DNA of 64,000 nt from Tranquillimonas sp964472855 (GTDB lineage Bacteria; Pseudomonadota; Alphaproteobacteria; Rhodobacterales; Rhodobacteraceae): the NCBI GenBank assembly GCA_964472855.1, contig CAYYMJ010000002.1, positions 60,908 through 124,907 of the forward strand. Reading direction: 5' to 3'. This document shows, piece after piece, positions 18,747 through 26,811 of this stretch. The stretch's first letter is position 1. Each line of letters begins with the position of its first letter. The notes beneath the pieces were generated by a model. The model was not told the origin of the DNA. It made no database searches and saw only the letters and a program-made list of their open reading frames with translations. Both the position numbers and the translations under genes were made by a program.

Positions 18747-19306
18747 AGGTCCTGCTCGACGCCAACCTGCTCTATCCCACCGTCCTGCGCGAGATCCTCA
18801 TGGGCACCGCCAAGTCCGGCCTCTTCACCCCGCTCTGGTCGCCGCGTATCCTTGACGAATGGGCCCGCGCCGCCGCGCGCCTCGGCCCCGACGGCGCCGC
18901 CATCGCACAAGGCGAGATCGCCCGGCTCGGCGCCAACTGGCCCGCCGCCAGCATCCGCCCGCGCCCGCGCGACCTGACCCGTCTCTGGCTGCCCGATCCC
19001 GACGACGTGCACGTTCTCGCCGCCGCCATCGCCGGGTCCGCCGACCTGATCCTGACCCTGAACGCCCGGGACTTTCCGCGCCACATCCTGGCCGATGAGG
19101 GCATCGCCCGCGCCGATCCCGACCATTTTCTTCTGGGTCTCTGGCAGGCCAGCCCCGGGCCGGTGGGTCAGGCGGTTGCCAATGTCCATGCCGAGGCCTG
19201 CCGCCTGTCGGGGCAGGCGCTCGACCTGCGCAAACTGCTCAAACGCGCCCGGCTGCCGCGCCTGGGCAAGGCCATGACCGGCCAAAGCGTTTCGCGTCAG
19301 CCCTGA
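18743..19306 (+). CDS. PIN domain protein (RSP_2648-type)
   Basis: A 187-aa PIN-domain protein, a predicted Mg-dependent RNase. Acidic residues expected at the active site are visible in VLLDANLLYP (first Asp), LDEWARAA, LPDPDDVHVLAAA and LTLNARDFP. No antitoxin-like gene is adjacent. Instead, it overlaps the upstream rRNA methyltransferase by 4 nt, so an RNA-processing function is more likely than a classical VapC toxin. A class I 3' motif (19286-19299) lies inside its last codons and encodes the tail QSVSRQP. Confidence 0.82.
   Translation: MKVLLDANLLYPTVLREILMGTAKSGLFTPLWSPRILDEWARAAARLGPDGAAIAQGEIARLGANWPAASIRPRPRDLTRLWLPDPDDVHVLAAAIAGSADLILTLNARDFPRHILADEGIARADPDHFLLGLWQASPGPVGQAVANVHAEACRLSGQALDLRKLLKRARLPRLGKAMTGQSVSRQP
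19286..19299 (+). repeat. 3'-end motif, class I, within the PIN gene tail
   Basis: AGCGTTTCGCGTCA, the exact consensus, 4 nt before the TGA of the PIN gene. It is the only copy inside a coding end rather than directly after the stop. Confidence 0.65.
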
Positions 19307-19322
19307 CCGACCCGACGCCGCC

Positions 19323-19339
19323 TGAAACCATGGGTTTCA
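19323..19339. terminator. Hairpin between PIN and ssb
   Basis: TGAAACC-ATG-GGTTTCA, a 7-bp stem nested inside a GCCTG/CAGGC pair. It lies between two converging genes and could terminate transcription in both directions, although there is no long T-run. The rest of 19307-19478 contains a distant class II-like box (AAAAATATCC at 19415-19424) with a G-rich tail. Confidence 0.4.
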
Positions 19340-19478
19340 ACCCGTCAGGCACAACCGCCCTGGATCAAGTCAAACGCCAAGCGCCCCAAGGGGTTGCCGT
19401 TCCATCATCATGGCAAAAATATCCCGCGGGGGCGCGGGGGTGCGAAACCCCCGCTGCGGCGCCAGCCGCATCATCGGC

Positions 19479-20012
19479 TCAGAAGGGGATCTCGTCGTCC
19501 AGGTCCGAAGCCGGCGGTCCGCCGCGGCTGCCGCCGCCACCGCCGCCGCCGCCGCCCGATCCGCCGCCCGATCCGCCGCCGCCATATCCGCCGCCATCGT
19601 ATCCGCCCGACGATCCGCGATCGTCGTAACCGCCACCGCCGCCGCCACTGCCGCCACCGTCGCGGCCGTCCAGCATGGTCAGTTCACCCTTGTAGGGCCG
19701 CAGCACCACCTCGGTCGAATAGCGGTCCTGCCCCGACTGGTCCTGCCACTTGCGGGTCTCCAGCTGCCCCTCCAGGTAAACCTTGGACCCCTTGCGCAGA
19801 TACTGCTCGGCGATGCGGGCCAGCGGCTCGGAAAAGATGGCGACGCTATGCCACTCGGTGCGCTCGCGGTTCTCGCCGGTGTTGCGGTCGCGCCAGCGTT
19901 CCGACGTTGCGATGCGCAGGTTGCAGACCTTGCCGCCATTCTGGAACGTGCGCACCTCTGGATCGCGCCCGAGGTTACCGATCAGGATCACCTTGTTCAC
20001 CGAGCCTGCCAT
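19479..20012 (-). CDS. ssb: Single-stranded DNA-binding protein
   Basis: A 177-aa SSB. The OB fold occupies residues 1 to about 112 (MAGSVNKVILIGNLGRDPEV, the NLRIATSERWRD and EWHSVAIFSE strands, and YLRKGSKVYLEGQLETRKWQ). A Gly-rich disordered linker of about 50 residues follows. The acidic tip ends DDEIPF, which docks repair and replication partners. The Gly codons make a low-complexity GCC/GCCGCC tract at about 19520-19660. AAAGGACGG lies before the ATG. It is divergent from the transglycosylase, and no clear LexA box is seen between them. Confidence 0.96.
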   Translation of the reverse strand: MAGSVNKVILIGNLGRDPEVRTFQNGGKVCNLRIATSERWRDRNTGENRERTEWHSVAIFSEPLARIAEQYLRKGSKVYLEGQLETRKWQDQSGQDRYSTEVVLRPYKGELTMLDGRDGGGSGGGGGGYDDRGSSGGYDGGGYGGGGSGGGSGGGGGGGGGSRGGPPASDLDDEIPF

Positions 20013-20151
20013 CTGCCGTCCTTTCGATTCGAACCTTTGACACCGTTTACCATCTTGTGACCCGGTTAACAGCGTCTGAACGTGCCCCGGCGACTGGAAT
20101 TCGGGCCCCGTCCGCGCTAAATTCCAGACACGCAACTGGGGGGGGGCGGCA

Positions 20152-20730
20152 GTGATCCGGACGACGGCGGGCATGTTCATCGCGCTGGTCCTGTGCGCCC
20201 CGGCCCTGGCCGAGGGCAGCCTGTCGTCCAAGAACCGCGGCGGTCTGTTCGCCAACCAGCTTGGCATCCTCGACGGGCGGGCGGCGCAGCAATATTCCGA
20301 TTCGGCGCGCCTGCAACCGCAGCCCGGCAACAGCGCCGGCCCGATGCAGCGCTATGACGGCGACTATCGCGGGCCTTACCTGGCACTGGCGCAAGAGGCC
20401 GCGCGGCGCCACGACGTGCCCCAAGACCTGTTCCTGCGCCTGGTCGATCGCGAATCCGGCTGGGATTCCAATGCCGTGTCCGACAAAGGTGCGGTGGGGC
20501 TTGCACAACTTATGCCTGAAACCGCCGACAGTCTTGGCGTCGATGCGGGTGCGCCGTCGGAAAACCTCGACGCCGGCGCGCGCTATCTCAGGCGCCAGTA
20601 TGACCGCTTCGGATCATGGCGGCTGGCACTGGCGGCCTACAACGCCGGCCCGGCCGCGGTTGACGCCTATGACGGCATTCCGCCCTTTGACGAAACCGTT
20701 GCCTATGTCCGCGACATCTGGGGAAGTTGA
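20152..20730 (+). CDS. Lytic transglycosylase domain protein (SLT family)
   Basis: A 192-aa exported muramidase-like enzyme. The signal peptide is about 20 residues (ending APALA). A linker follows, then an SLT domain from about residue 75 with the catalytic Glu101 in LVDRESGWDSNAVSDKG, then AVGLAQLMPETADSLGV and the LALAAYNAGPAAVDAY motif. It should cleave peptidoglycan glycan strands in the periplasm. The start is a GTG at 20152 in a G-rich context. Its short length suggests a housekeeping or secretion-associated transglycosylase. Confidence 0.88.
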   Translation: MIRTTAGMFIALVLCAPALAEGSLSSKNRGGLFANQLGILDGRAAQQYSDSARLQPQPGNSAGPMQRYDGDYRGPYLALAQEAARRHDVPQDLFLRLVDRESGWDSNAVSDKGAVGLAQLMPETADSLGVDAGAPSENLDAGARYLRRQYDRFGSWRLALAAYNAGPAAVDAYDGIPPFDETVAYVRDIWGS

Positions 20731-20748
20731 CCGCGCAAGAGCCCCGGA

Positions 20749-21564
20749 TCAGGCGTTGCCGCGCCGAAACGCCGACGGCGTGTGCCCGGTGTTATGCTGG
20801 AAGGCGCGCGTGAAATAGGCGGCCGAGCGAAAGCCCAGTTGGGTCGCCACGTCCTTGATGGGAATGCGCGTCTCGCGCAGCATCATGCGCGCTTCGTAAT
20901 GCAGCCGATCCTGCACGATGGCCGAGGCCGGGCGCCCGCAGGTGGCCTTGCACGACCGGCTCAGATGCGTGGGCGTCACGCCCAGATCGGCGGCATAGTC
21001 GGCCACGCCCTTGCCCGACCGAAAGTCGCGCTCGAGCAGTGACACGAAGGCGGCCGACAGACGGTCGGCGGCGCGACCATCGGAAATCTCGCCGTCGCCG
21101 GGAAACTGGCGCGACTGCCTGCGCAGCCATACCCCCAGCAGACCGGCGTGGTGGCGCAGGGCCAGGGCGCTGGCATCGTCGGCCTCGCCGTCAAGCTCGC
21201 GCAGGATATTGTCGATCTGCAGCGTCATCTCGCCCTGAAGCTGGGCCTCCCTGAACCGCAGATGCAGCGGCTCTTCCGGCAGGTCAAATTCGCTGTTGCG
21301 CGGAAAAAACAGCGCAGTTCCAAAGACTTGGCCCATCATGTCAAAGCCGTGCATGGTCGACGGCGGCAGGAAAATGGCGTTGTGCGGGCCATAGCCCCGG
21401 GTCAGGCCGTTCACCGTGATCCGCCCCTGCCCACGGGTAAACCAATAAAGCAGGGGGCGCGAATGACTGCGCATCGCCTCGGTCCGCCAACGGCTGCCCT
21501 GCGCCATCCGCTGCAGCGGGACGGCGCGAAAATCGAAATTCTCAAGGGCAGCTTCGGAAGCCAT
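20749..21564 (-). CDS. AraC-family transcriptional regulator
   Basis: A 271-aa regulator. An N-terminal cupin-like sensor domain (RSHSRPLLYWFTRGQGRITV, AIFLPPSTMHGFDM) is followed by a C-terminal double helix-turn-helix. The latter contains VADYAADLGVTPTHLSRSCK and IKDVATQLGFRSAAYFTRAF, ending HTPSAFRRG, the AraC signature. The ligand is unknown. The start is uncertain: an upstream GTG at 21576 is also possible. It converges on the transglycosylase with a short spacer. No obvious target operon is adjacent. Confidence 0.9.
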   Translation of the reverse strand: MASEAALENFDFRAVPLQRMAQGSRWRTEAMRSHSRPLLYWFTRGQGRITVNGLTRGYGPHNAIFLPPSTMHGFDMMGQVFGTALFFPRNSEFDLPEEPLHLRFREAQLQGEMTLQIDNILRELDGEADDASALALRHHAGLLGVWLRRQSRQFPGDGEISDGRAADRLSAAFVSLLERDFRSGKGVADYAADLGVTPTHLSRSCKATCGRPASAIVQDRLHYEARMMLRETRIPIKDVATQLGFRSAAYFTRAFQHNTGHTPSAFRRGNA

Positions 21565-21698
21565 GAATGGGGACACACAGGTGGGGACAGGCGGGCTTGC
21601 CGTTCAGGGTGTCGGCTGGGTGGCGGCCTGTCAAAGCCGATTCAGTGGATAAGTCAGGAAAGCAGGGGATAACTATTTTGACCGCGGCGCTGTGCCAT

Positions 21699-22586
21699 TC
21701 ATGCCGCGCCGATTCGCAGCATTTGCCAGCTTGTCATGCGTTTTCGAAACCACGTGCGCTGCCGTTTTGCGTATTGCCGCGTCGCGACGACGGCGGTTTC
21801 GCGCGCCGCGTCCAGCGTGATTCTTCCGCTTACGTAAGCGACAAGTTCGCCCGCGCCGATCGCCTTGGCCGAGGGCAGATCCGGCCGCCAGGCGGCGGCG
21901 TTGGCGCGCGCCTCGTCCAGCGCGCCGCCGGCGATCATCTGGTCAAACCGCCGGGAAATCCGCGCGTTCAGCCAGTCGCGGTCGGCCTCCAGCAGCACCG
22001 GCAGGCTGTCGGCCAGCGGCAGGGCCGGCGGGCCGGTGCGGTCCTGCCACTGCGCCAGGCCCTGCCCGGTGGTGGCCTGAACCTCCCAGGCGCGCTGCAC
22101 CCGGGCCGGGTTCAGCCGGTCGATACGCGCATAGGTTGTGGGGTCAAGCTCGGCCAGCATCGCGTCGACGCCCTCGGCGGCCAGCCGCGCATCGGCGCGC
22201 GCCCTGACCGCGGGCGGGGTCGGCGGAATATCGGCCAGCCCCTCGGTCAGGGCCGCGAAATAAAGGCCGGTGCCGCCAACGATGATACAGCGGTTGGTGG
22301 GCAGCAACGCAGTGACCGCGCGCAGCCAGTGGCCGGCGGAATAGGCGACATGGCCGGGGACATGACCATAAAGCGCGTGCGGGCAGGCGGCCTCGTCGGC
22401 GGCGGTGGGCCGGGCGGTCAGCACCCGCCAGTCGGCGAACACCTGCAGCGCATCGGCATTGACGATCAGGCCGCCGTGGCGGGCGGCAATGGCCATCGCC
22501 AGCCCCGACTTGCCGCTGGCCGTCGGCCCGGCGATCAGCACATGCCGGGCATCGGCGGCACGCCGGATGATTTCGGCCTCGGTCAC
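21699..22586 (-). CDS. miaA: tRNA dimethylallyltransferase
   Basis: A 295-aa enzyme that adds a dimethylallyl group to A37 of tRNAs reading UNN codons. Walker A GPTASGKS lies near the N-terminus, followed by NADALQVFADWRVLTARPT, the YGHVPGHVAYSAGHW loop, IVGGTGLYFAAL, and the C-terminal RQYAKRQRTWFRKR. A GTG start at 22586 is preferred, because AAGGG lies upstream and it gives the family length; a TTG at 22619 is the alternative. It is divergent from pyrH. Confidence 0.94.
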   Translation of the reverse strand: MTEAEIIRRAADARHVLIAGPTASGKSGLAMAIAARHGGLIVNADALQVFADWRVLTARPTAADEAACPHALYGHVPGHVAYSAGHWLRAVTALLPTNRCIIVGGTGLYFAALTEGLADIPPTPPAVRARADARLAAEGVDAMLAELDPTTYARIDRLNPARVQRAWEVQATTGQGLAQWQDRTGPPALPLADSLPVLLEADRDWLNARISRRFDQMIAGGALDEARANAAAWRPDLPSAKAIGAGELVAYVSGRITLDAARETAVVATRQYAKRQRTWFRKRMTSWQMLRIGAA

Positions 22587-22690
22587 GCCCGGTTGACCCT
22601 TCTGACTGTCGCGCGCCAACGTCGCGATTGAACTGGGCCCAGCTTTGCGACATTAACGCGCCGACAGCAAACAACATGGGCGGATACGGC

Positions 22691-23428
22691 ATGACCGAGG
22701 CGGGGCCAGGCGGACCAGACACGACATACGACCGGGTGCTGCTGAAAATCTCGGGCGAGGCGCTGATGGGCGACCAGGGATACGGCCTGCATCCGCCCAC
22801 GGTCGAGCGTATCGCGGCCGAGGTCAAATCGGTCCATGACCTTGGGGTCGAGGTTTGCATGGTCATTGGCGGCGGCAACATCTTTCGCGGCCTGCAAGGC
22901 AGCGCGCAGGGGATGGAGCGCACCACCGCTGACTATATGGGCATGCTGGCCACGGTGATGAACGCGCTGGCCATGCAATCGTCGCTGGAAGGTCTGGGCG
23001 TGTTCTGCCGGGTGATCAGCGCCATTCGCATGGACGAGGTGGCCGAGCCCTATATTCGCCGCCGGGCCGTGCGCCACCTGGAAAAGAAACGCGTCTGCAT
23101 CTTCGCTGCCGGCACCGGCAACCCCTATTTCACCACCGATACCGCCGCGACCCTGCGGGCCAGCGAAATGGCCTGCCAGGCGATCTTCAAGGGCACCAAG
23201 GTCGACGGGGTCTATGACAAGGACCCGGCCAAGCATGCCGACGCCCAGCGTTACGACCGGGTCAGCTATGACGAGGTTCTTCAGCGCCACCTTGGGGTGA
23301 TGGACGCCTCGGCCATCGCGCTGGCACGCGACAACAAGCTGCCGATCATCGTGTTTTCGCTGGATGAACCCGGCGGCTTTCGCGGTATCCTGGCCGGCAG
23401 GGGCACCTATACGAAGGTGCATGTCTAG
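22691..23428 (+). CDS. pyrH: UMP kinase
   Basis: A 245-aa amino-acid-kinase-fold enzyme converting UMP to UDP. Visible marks are RVLLKISGEALMGDQGYGL, CMVIGGGNIFRG, FAAGTGNPYFTTDTAATLRA, GTKVDGVYDKDPAKH and the terminal VFSLDEPGGF. The ATG at 22691 fits the family N-terminus; an ATG 15 nt upstream is possible. It heads the conserved pyrH-frr-uppS-cdsA-dxr order, about 105 nt before frr. Confidence 0.97.
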   Translation: MTEAGPGGPDTTYDRVLLKISGEALMGDQGYGLHPPTVERIAAEVKSVHDLGVEVCMVIGGGNIFRGLQGSAQGMERTTADYMGMLATVMNALAMQSSLEGLGVFCRVISAIRMDEVAEPYIRRRAVRHLEKKRVCIFAAGTGNPYFTTDTAATLRASEMACQAIFKGTKVDGVYDKDPAKHADAQRYDRVSYDEVLQRHLGVMDASAIALARDNKLPIIVFSLDEPGGFRGILAGRGTYTKVHV

Positions 23429-23533
23429 CCGCGCGGCGGCCGTTAACGGCCTGCGCAGACGGCCGATACTATACATTGGCGGCGCCGTATCTTATTAGTT
23501 TGACGGAATAACAACAGCTCGTGAGGGCGGACC

Positions 23534-24097
23534 ATGGCAGACGACTTCGAACTGGACACTGACGATCTTGAACGCCGCATGGACGGTGCAATCGGCAATC
23601 TTCGGACCGAGTTTGCGTCGCTCAGAACCGGGCGCGCGTCGGGCGCGATGCTCGACCCGATCCAGGTTGACGCCTATGGCGCCATGACGCCCATCAACCA
23701 GGTCGGCACGGTCAACGTGCCCGAATCGCGCATGGTCACCGTCAACGTCTGGGACAAGTCGCTGGTGGGCAAGGTCGAAAAGGCGATCCGCGAAAGCGGG
23801 CTGGGCATCAATCCGCAGCTGAACGGCACCATCATCATGCTGCCGATCCCCGAACTGAACGAAGAGCGGCGGCGCGAACTGACCAAGGTGGCCGCGCAAT
23901 ACGCCGAACATGCCCGCGTGGCCGTGCGCAACGTGCGCCGCGACGGCATGGACCAGATCAAGAAGGCCAAGGCCGACGGCATGTCCGAGGACGACCAGAA
24001 ATTCTGGGAAACCGAGGTGCAGGAGTTGACCGACAGATTTGTCGGGCTGGTCGATCAGACGCTGGACGGCAAGCAGGAAGAGATCATGCAGGTCTGA
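23534..24097 (+). CDS. frr: Ribosome recycling factor
   Basis: A 187-aa factor that with EF-G splits post-termination ribosomes. Its two-domain pattern is clear: LRTGRASGAMLDPIQVDAYG, PINQVGTVNVPESRM, a hinge segment AIRESGLGINPQ, PELNEERRRELTKVAAQYAE and the final helix. It is full length for the family. A GGGCGGAC precedes the ATG. It is followed 37 nt later by uppS. Confidence 0.97.
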   Translation: MADDFELDTDDLERRMDGAIGNLRTEFASLRTGRASGAMLDPIQVDAYGAMTPINQVGTVNVPESRMVTVNVWDKSLVGKVEKAIRESGLGINPQLNGTIIMLPIPELNEERRRELTKVAAQYAEHARVAVRNVRRDGMDQIKKAKADGMSEDDQKFWETEVQELTDRFVGLVDQTLDGKQEEIMQV

Positions 24098-24134
24098 TCC
24101 TGCCGTGAACAAACCCAAAAAGGGGAGAGGCGTG

Positions 24135-24854
24135 ATGAGCAGCACCGACCGATCCGGACCGCATCATGTGGCGATCATCATGGACGGCAACGGACGCTGG
24201 GCGCAGGCGCGGGGCAAACCGCGGCTGTTCGGCCACCACGCCGGCGCGCGGCGCGTGAAGGAAATCGTGCGCGCCTGCCCGGACCACGGCGTGAAATACC
24301 TGACCATCTTTGCCTTTTCGACCGAGAACTGGAAACGCACCCAGTCCGAGGTTGCCGGCCTGATGAAGCTGTTCCGCCGTTATATCCGCAACGAGGCCAA
24401 CGACCTGCTGGCCGAAGGCGTGCGCGTGCGGTTCATCGGCGACCGGGTGCGTCTGGACCCCAAGCTTTCACGGCTGATGGACGAGTTGGAGCTGCTGACC
24501 AGCGCCAACGAGAAGGTCAACCTGACCATCGCGCTGAATTATGGCGGCCGCGACGAGGTGGCCCGCGCCACCCAGCGGCTGGCCCGCGAGGTGGCGGCCG
24601 GGCGGCTGGACGCCGAAACCGTGGACGAGGTGACGCTGGCCCGCTTTCTCGACACCTGCTTCCTGCCCGATCCCGACCTCGTTATCCGCACCAGCGGCGA
24701 AGCGCGCATCTCGAATTTCCTGCTCTGGCAGTCGGCCTATGCCGAGTATGATTTCATCGACACCCTGTGGCCCGACTTTTCGGCGGCCGAGTTCGCCCGG
24801 GTCCTGGGCTGCTATGGTTCGCGCGAACGCCGGTTCGGTGCCGTTCCTGCATGA
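24135..24854 (+). CDS. uppS: Isoprenyl transferase (undecaprenyl diphosphate synthase)
   Basis: A 239-aa cis-prenyltransferase making the C55 lipid carrier for peptidoglycan and LPS. The catalytic motif IIMDGNGRWAQARGKPR lies at about residues 14-30, then HHAGARRV, FAFSTENWKR and NLTIALNYGGRDE, and near the end the C-terminal DLVIRTSGEARISNFLLWQ. The start follows AGGGGAGAGG; a GTG directly before the ATG is a minor alternative. Its stop overlaps cdsA by 4 nt (ATGA). Confidence 0.97.
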   Translation: MSSTDRSGPHHVAIIMDGNGRWAQARGKPRLFGHHAGARRVKEIVRACPDHGVKYLTIFAFSTENWKRTQSEVAGLMKLFRRYIRNEANDLLAEGVRVRFIGDRVRLDPKLSRLMDELELLTSANEKVNLTIALNYGGRDEVARATQRLAREVAAGRLDAETVDEVTLARFLDTCFLPDPDLVIRTSGEARISNFLLWQSAYAEYDFIDTLWPDFSAAEFARVLGCYGSRERRFGAVPA

Positions 24855-25639
24855 CTGACGGCCGCGCCCGCTGGGATGACCTGATCACGCGCACCGCGTC
24901 GGGCGTTCTGGCCTTGGGTGTCGGAGCAGCCGCTGTCTGGGCCGGCGGCTGGTGGTTCGCGCTGGTCACCACCGCCGTCGCCGCGCTGATGGTCTGGGAG
25001 CTGGGCGGCATGTGCGGCGCCGGCAGCCGCGCGCCGGCGCTGGCGGGCTGTGCCGGACTGGCGCTGTTGGCGGCCCAGTTCATGACCGGTGTGCTGGCCG
25101 TCGCGACCCTGATGATACCGGCCGCTCTGGGGCTGGCGTTGCTTGGGGCCCGGCCAAGGGTGTTTGCCCTGTTCGCGGCGCTGATCGCGCTGGCGGCCTA
25201 CGGGCTGATCGCCCTGCGCCACACTGACAGCCTGCGGCTGGTCGGCTGGCTGGTGGCGGTGGTGGTGGCCACCGATATCGCCGGGTATTTCGCCGGGCGC
25301 GCCGTGGGCGGCCCCAAGCTGTGGCCGCGCCTGTCGCCCAAGAAAACCTGGTCGGGCGCCGTCGCCGGCTGGGCCGCGTCGGCGGGCGTTGGCGCGCTTT
25401 TCTTCGCCGGCACCGCCGCACTGGTTCCCATGCTGGCCATCAGCGTGCTTGCCTCGATGGCCAGCCAGACCGGCGACATTGCCGAAAGCGCGCTCAAGCG
25501 CGGCTCGGGCGTCAAGGACAGCTCGGGGCTGATGCCGGGGCACGGCGGTATCTTCGACCGGTTCGACGGCATGCTGGGCGCGGCGCTGTTCGTGCTGATT
25601 GTCCAGCTGTCATTCGGCCTGCCTGCGGGGGCGATGTGA
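24851..25639 (+). CDS. cdsA: Phosphatidate cytidylyltransferase
   Basis: A 262-aa inner-membrane enzyme with about seven hydrophobic segments, making CDP-diacylglycerol from phosphatidate and CTP. The CdsA signature spans SPKKTWSGAVAGW, then SQTGDIAESALKRGSGVKD and GLMPGHGGIFDRFDGML near the C-terminus. Both ends overlap neighbours by 4 nt (ATGA with uppS, GTGA with dxr), so uppS-cdsA-dxr is a tightly coupled operon. Confidence 0.96.
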   Translation: MTDGRARWDDLITRTASGVLALGVGAAAVWAGGWWFALVTTAVAALMVWELGGMCGAGSRAPALAGCAGLALLAAQFMTGVLAVATLMIPAALGLALLGARPRVFALFAALIALAAYGLIALRHTDSLRLVGWLVAVVVATDIAGYFAGRAVGGPKLWPRLSPKKTWSGAVAGWAASAGVGALFFAGTAALVPMLAISVLASMASQTGDIAESALKRGSGVKDSSGLMPGHGGIFDRFDGMLGAALFVLIVQLSFGLPAGAM

Positions 25640-26805
25640 GGCGCATCAGCATTTTCGGCGCGACCGGATCCATTGGCGGCAACACGCTGGATCTGGTGGC
25701 GCGCGACCGTGATGCCTTTGACGTCGTGGCCCTGTCGGGGGGGCGCAATGTCGCCCGGCTGGCCGCACAGGCGCGCCAGTTCGGGGCCGAGGTGGCGGTG
25801 ACCGCCTATCCCGACCTTTACGACGATCTCAAGGCCGCGCTGGCCGGCAGTGGCGTTGCGGCCGCCGCCGGCCCGGCCGCCCTGAACGAGGCCGCGGCGC
25901 GCCCGTGCGACTGGACCATGTCGGCCATCGTCGGGGCCGCGGGCCTGCAACCGGGGCTGACGGCGCTGGAACAGGGCGGGACGCTGGCGCTGGCCAACAA
26001 GGAAAGCCTTGTCTGCGCCGGCCCCTTGCTGCTGGCCACCGCCCGGCGCCACGGTGCCCGGGTTCTGCCGGTCGACAGCGAACATTCGGCGGTGTTTCAG
26101 GCACTGGCGGGCGAAGATATAGCGGCGGTCGAGCGGGTGATCATCACCGCATCCGGCGGCGCCTTTCGCGACTGGCCGCTTGAACGGCTGTCGCACGCCA
26201 CCCCGGAACAGGCGTCGAGCCATCCCAACTGGGTCATGGGCCAGCGCATCACCGTCGACAGTGCCTCGATGTTCAACAAGGCGATGGAACTGATTGAAAC
26301 GCACGAGTTTTTCGGGATCGAGCCGGGGCGGATCGAGGCGATCGTCCACCCCGAAAGCCTGGTGCATGCGCTGGTGGGCTTCAACGACGGCGCGCTGATG
26401 GCCCATGTCGGGCCGCCCGACATGCGCCACGCCATCGGCTATGCGCTGAACTGGCCCGACCGCCGCGCTGTCCCGGTCGAGCGGCTGGACCTTGCCGCGA
26501 TCGGGGCGCTGACCTTCCGGGCGGCCGACGAACGCCGCTGGCCGGCGCTGGCGCTGGCCCGGCAGGTGATGGACGACGGCGGGCTGTCGGGCGCGGTGTT
26601 CAACGCCGCGAAAGAGGTGGCGCTGGACGCCTTTCTTGACCTGCGCATCCGCTTTACCGACATGGCGGCGGTGGTCGAGGATACGCTGACGGCAATGTCA
26701 TCGCAGCGTCACTCGAAAGCCGGAATTACCCTTGATACGGTCCTGCAAACCGACCAGATGGCCCGCACAAGAGCCGCGGAAGCAATCGAGGCGCGAAAGG
26801 CATAG
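25636..26805 (+). CDS. dxr: 1-deoxy-D-xylulose-5-phosphate reductoisomerase
   Basis: A 389-aa NADPH enzyme of the MEP isoprenoid pathway. The N-terminal dinucleotide loop FGATGSIGGNTLDL is followed by GGTLALANKESLVCAG and VLPVDSEHSAVFQAL. The flexible loop and substrate residues lie in PNWVMGQRITVDSASMFNKA and EAIVHPESLVHALV. It supplies precursors to UppS next to it. It starts with a GTG overlapping the cdsA stop. Confidence 0.97.
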   Translation: MRRISIFGATGSIGGNTLDLVARDRDAFDVVALSGGRNVARLAAQARQFGAEVAVTAYPDLYDDLKAALAGSGVAAAAGPAALNEAAARPCDWTMSAIVGAAGLQPGLTALEQGGTLALANKESLVCAGPLLLATARRHGARVLPVDSEHSAVFQALAGEDIAAVERVIITASGGAFRDWPLERLSHATPEQASSHPNWVMGQRITVDSASMFNKAMELIETHEFFGIEPGRIEAIVHPESLVHALVGFNDGALMAHVGPPDMRHAIGYALNWPDRRAVPVERLDLAAIGALTFRAADERRWPALALARQVMDDGGLSGAVFNAAKEVALDAFLDLRIRFTDMAAVVEDTLTAMSSQRHSKAGITLDTVLQTDQMARTRAAEAIEARKA

Positions 26806-26811
26806 GCGAGC

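Noticed and set aside
19520..19660. A GCC-rich microsatellite-like tract.
   Set aside because: It encodes the glycine-rich linker of SSB and needs no other explanation.
20013..20151. A LexA (SOS) box between ssb and the lytic transglycosylase.
   Set aside because: GAAC is present, but no GTTC lies at the required 7-nt spacing.
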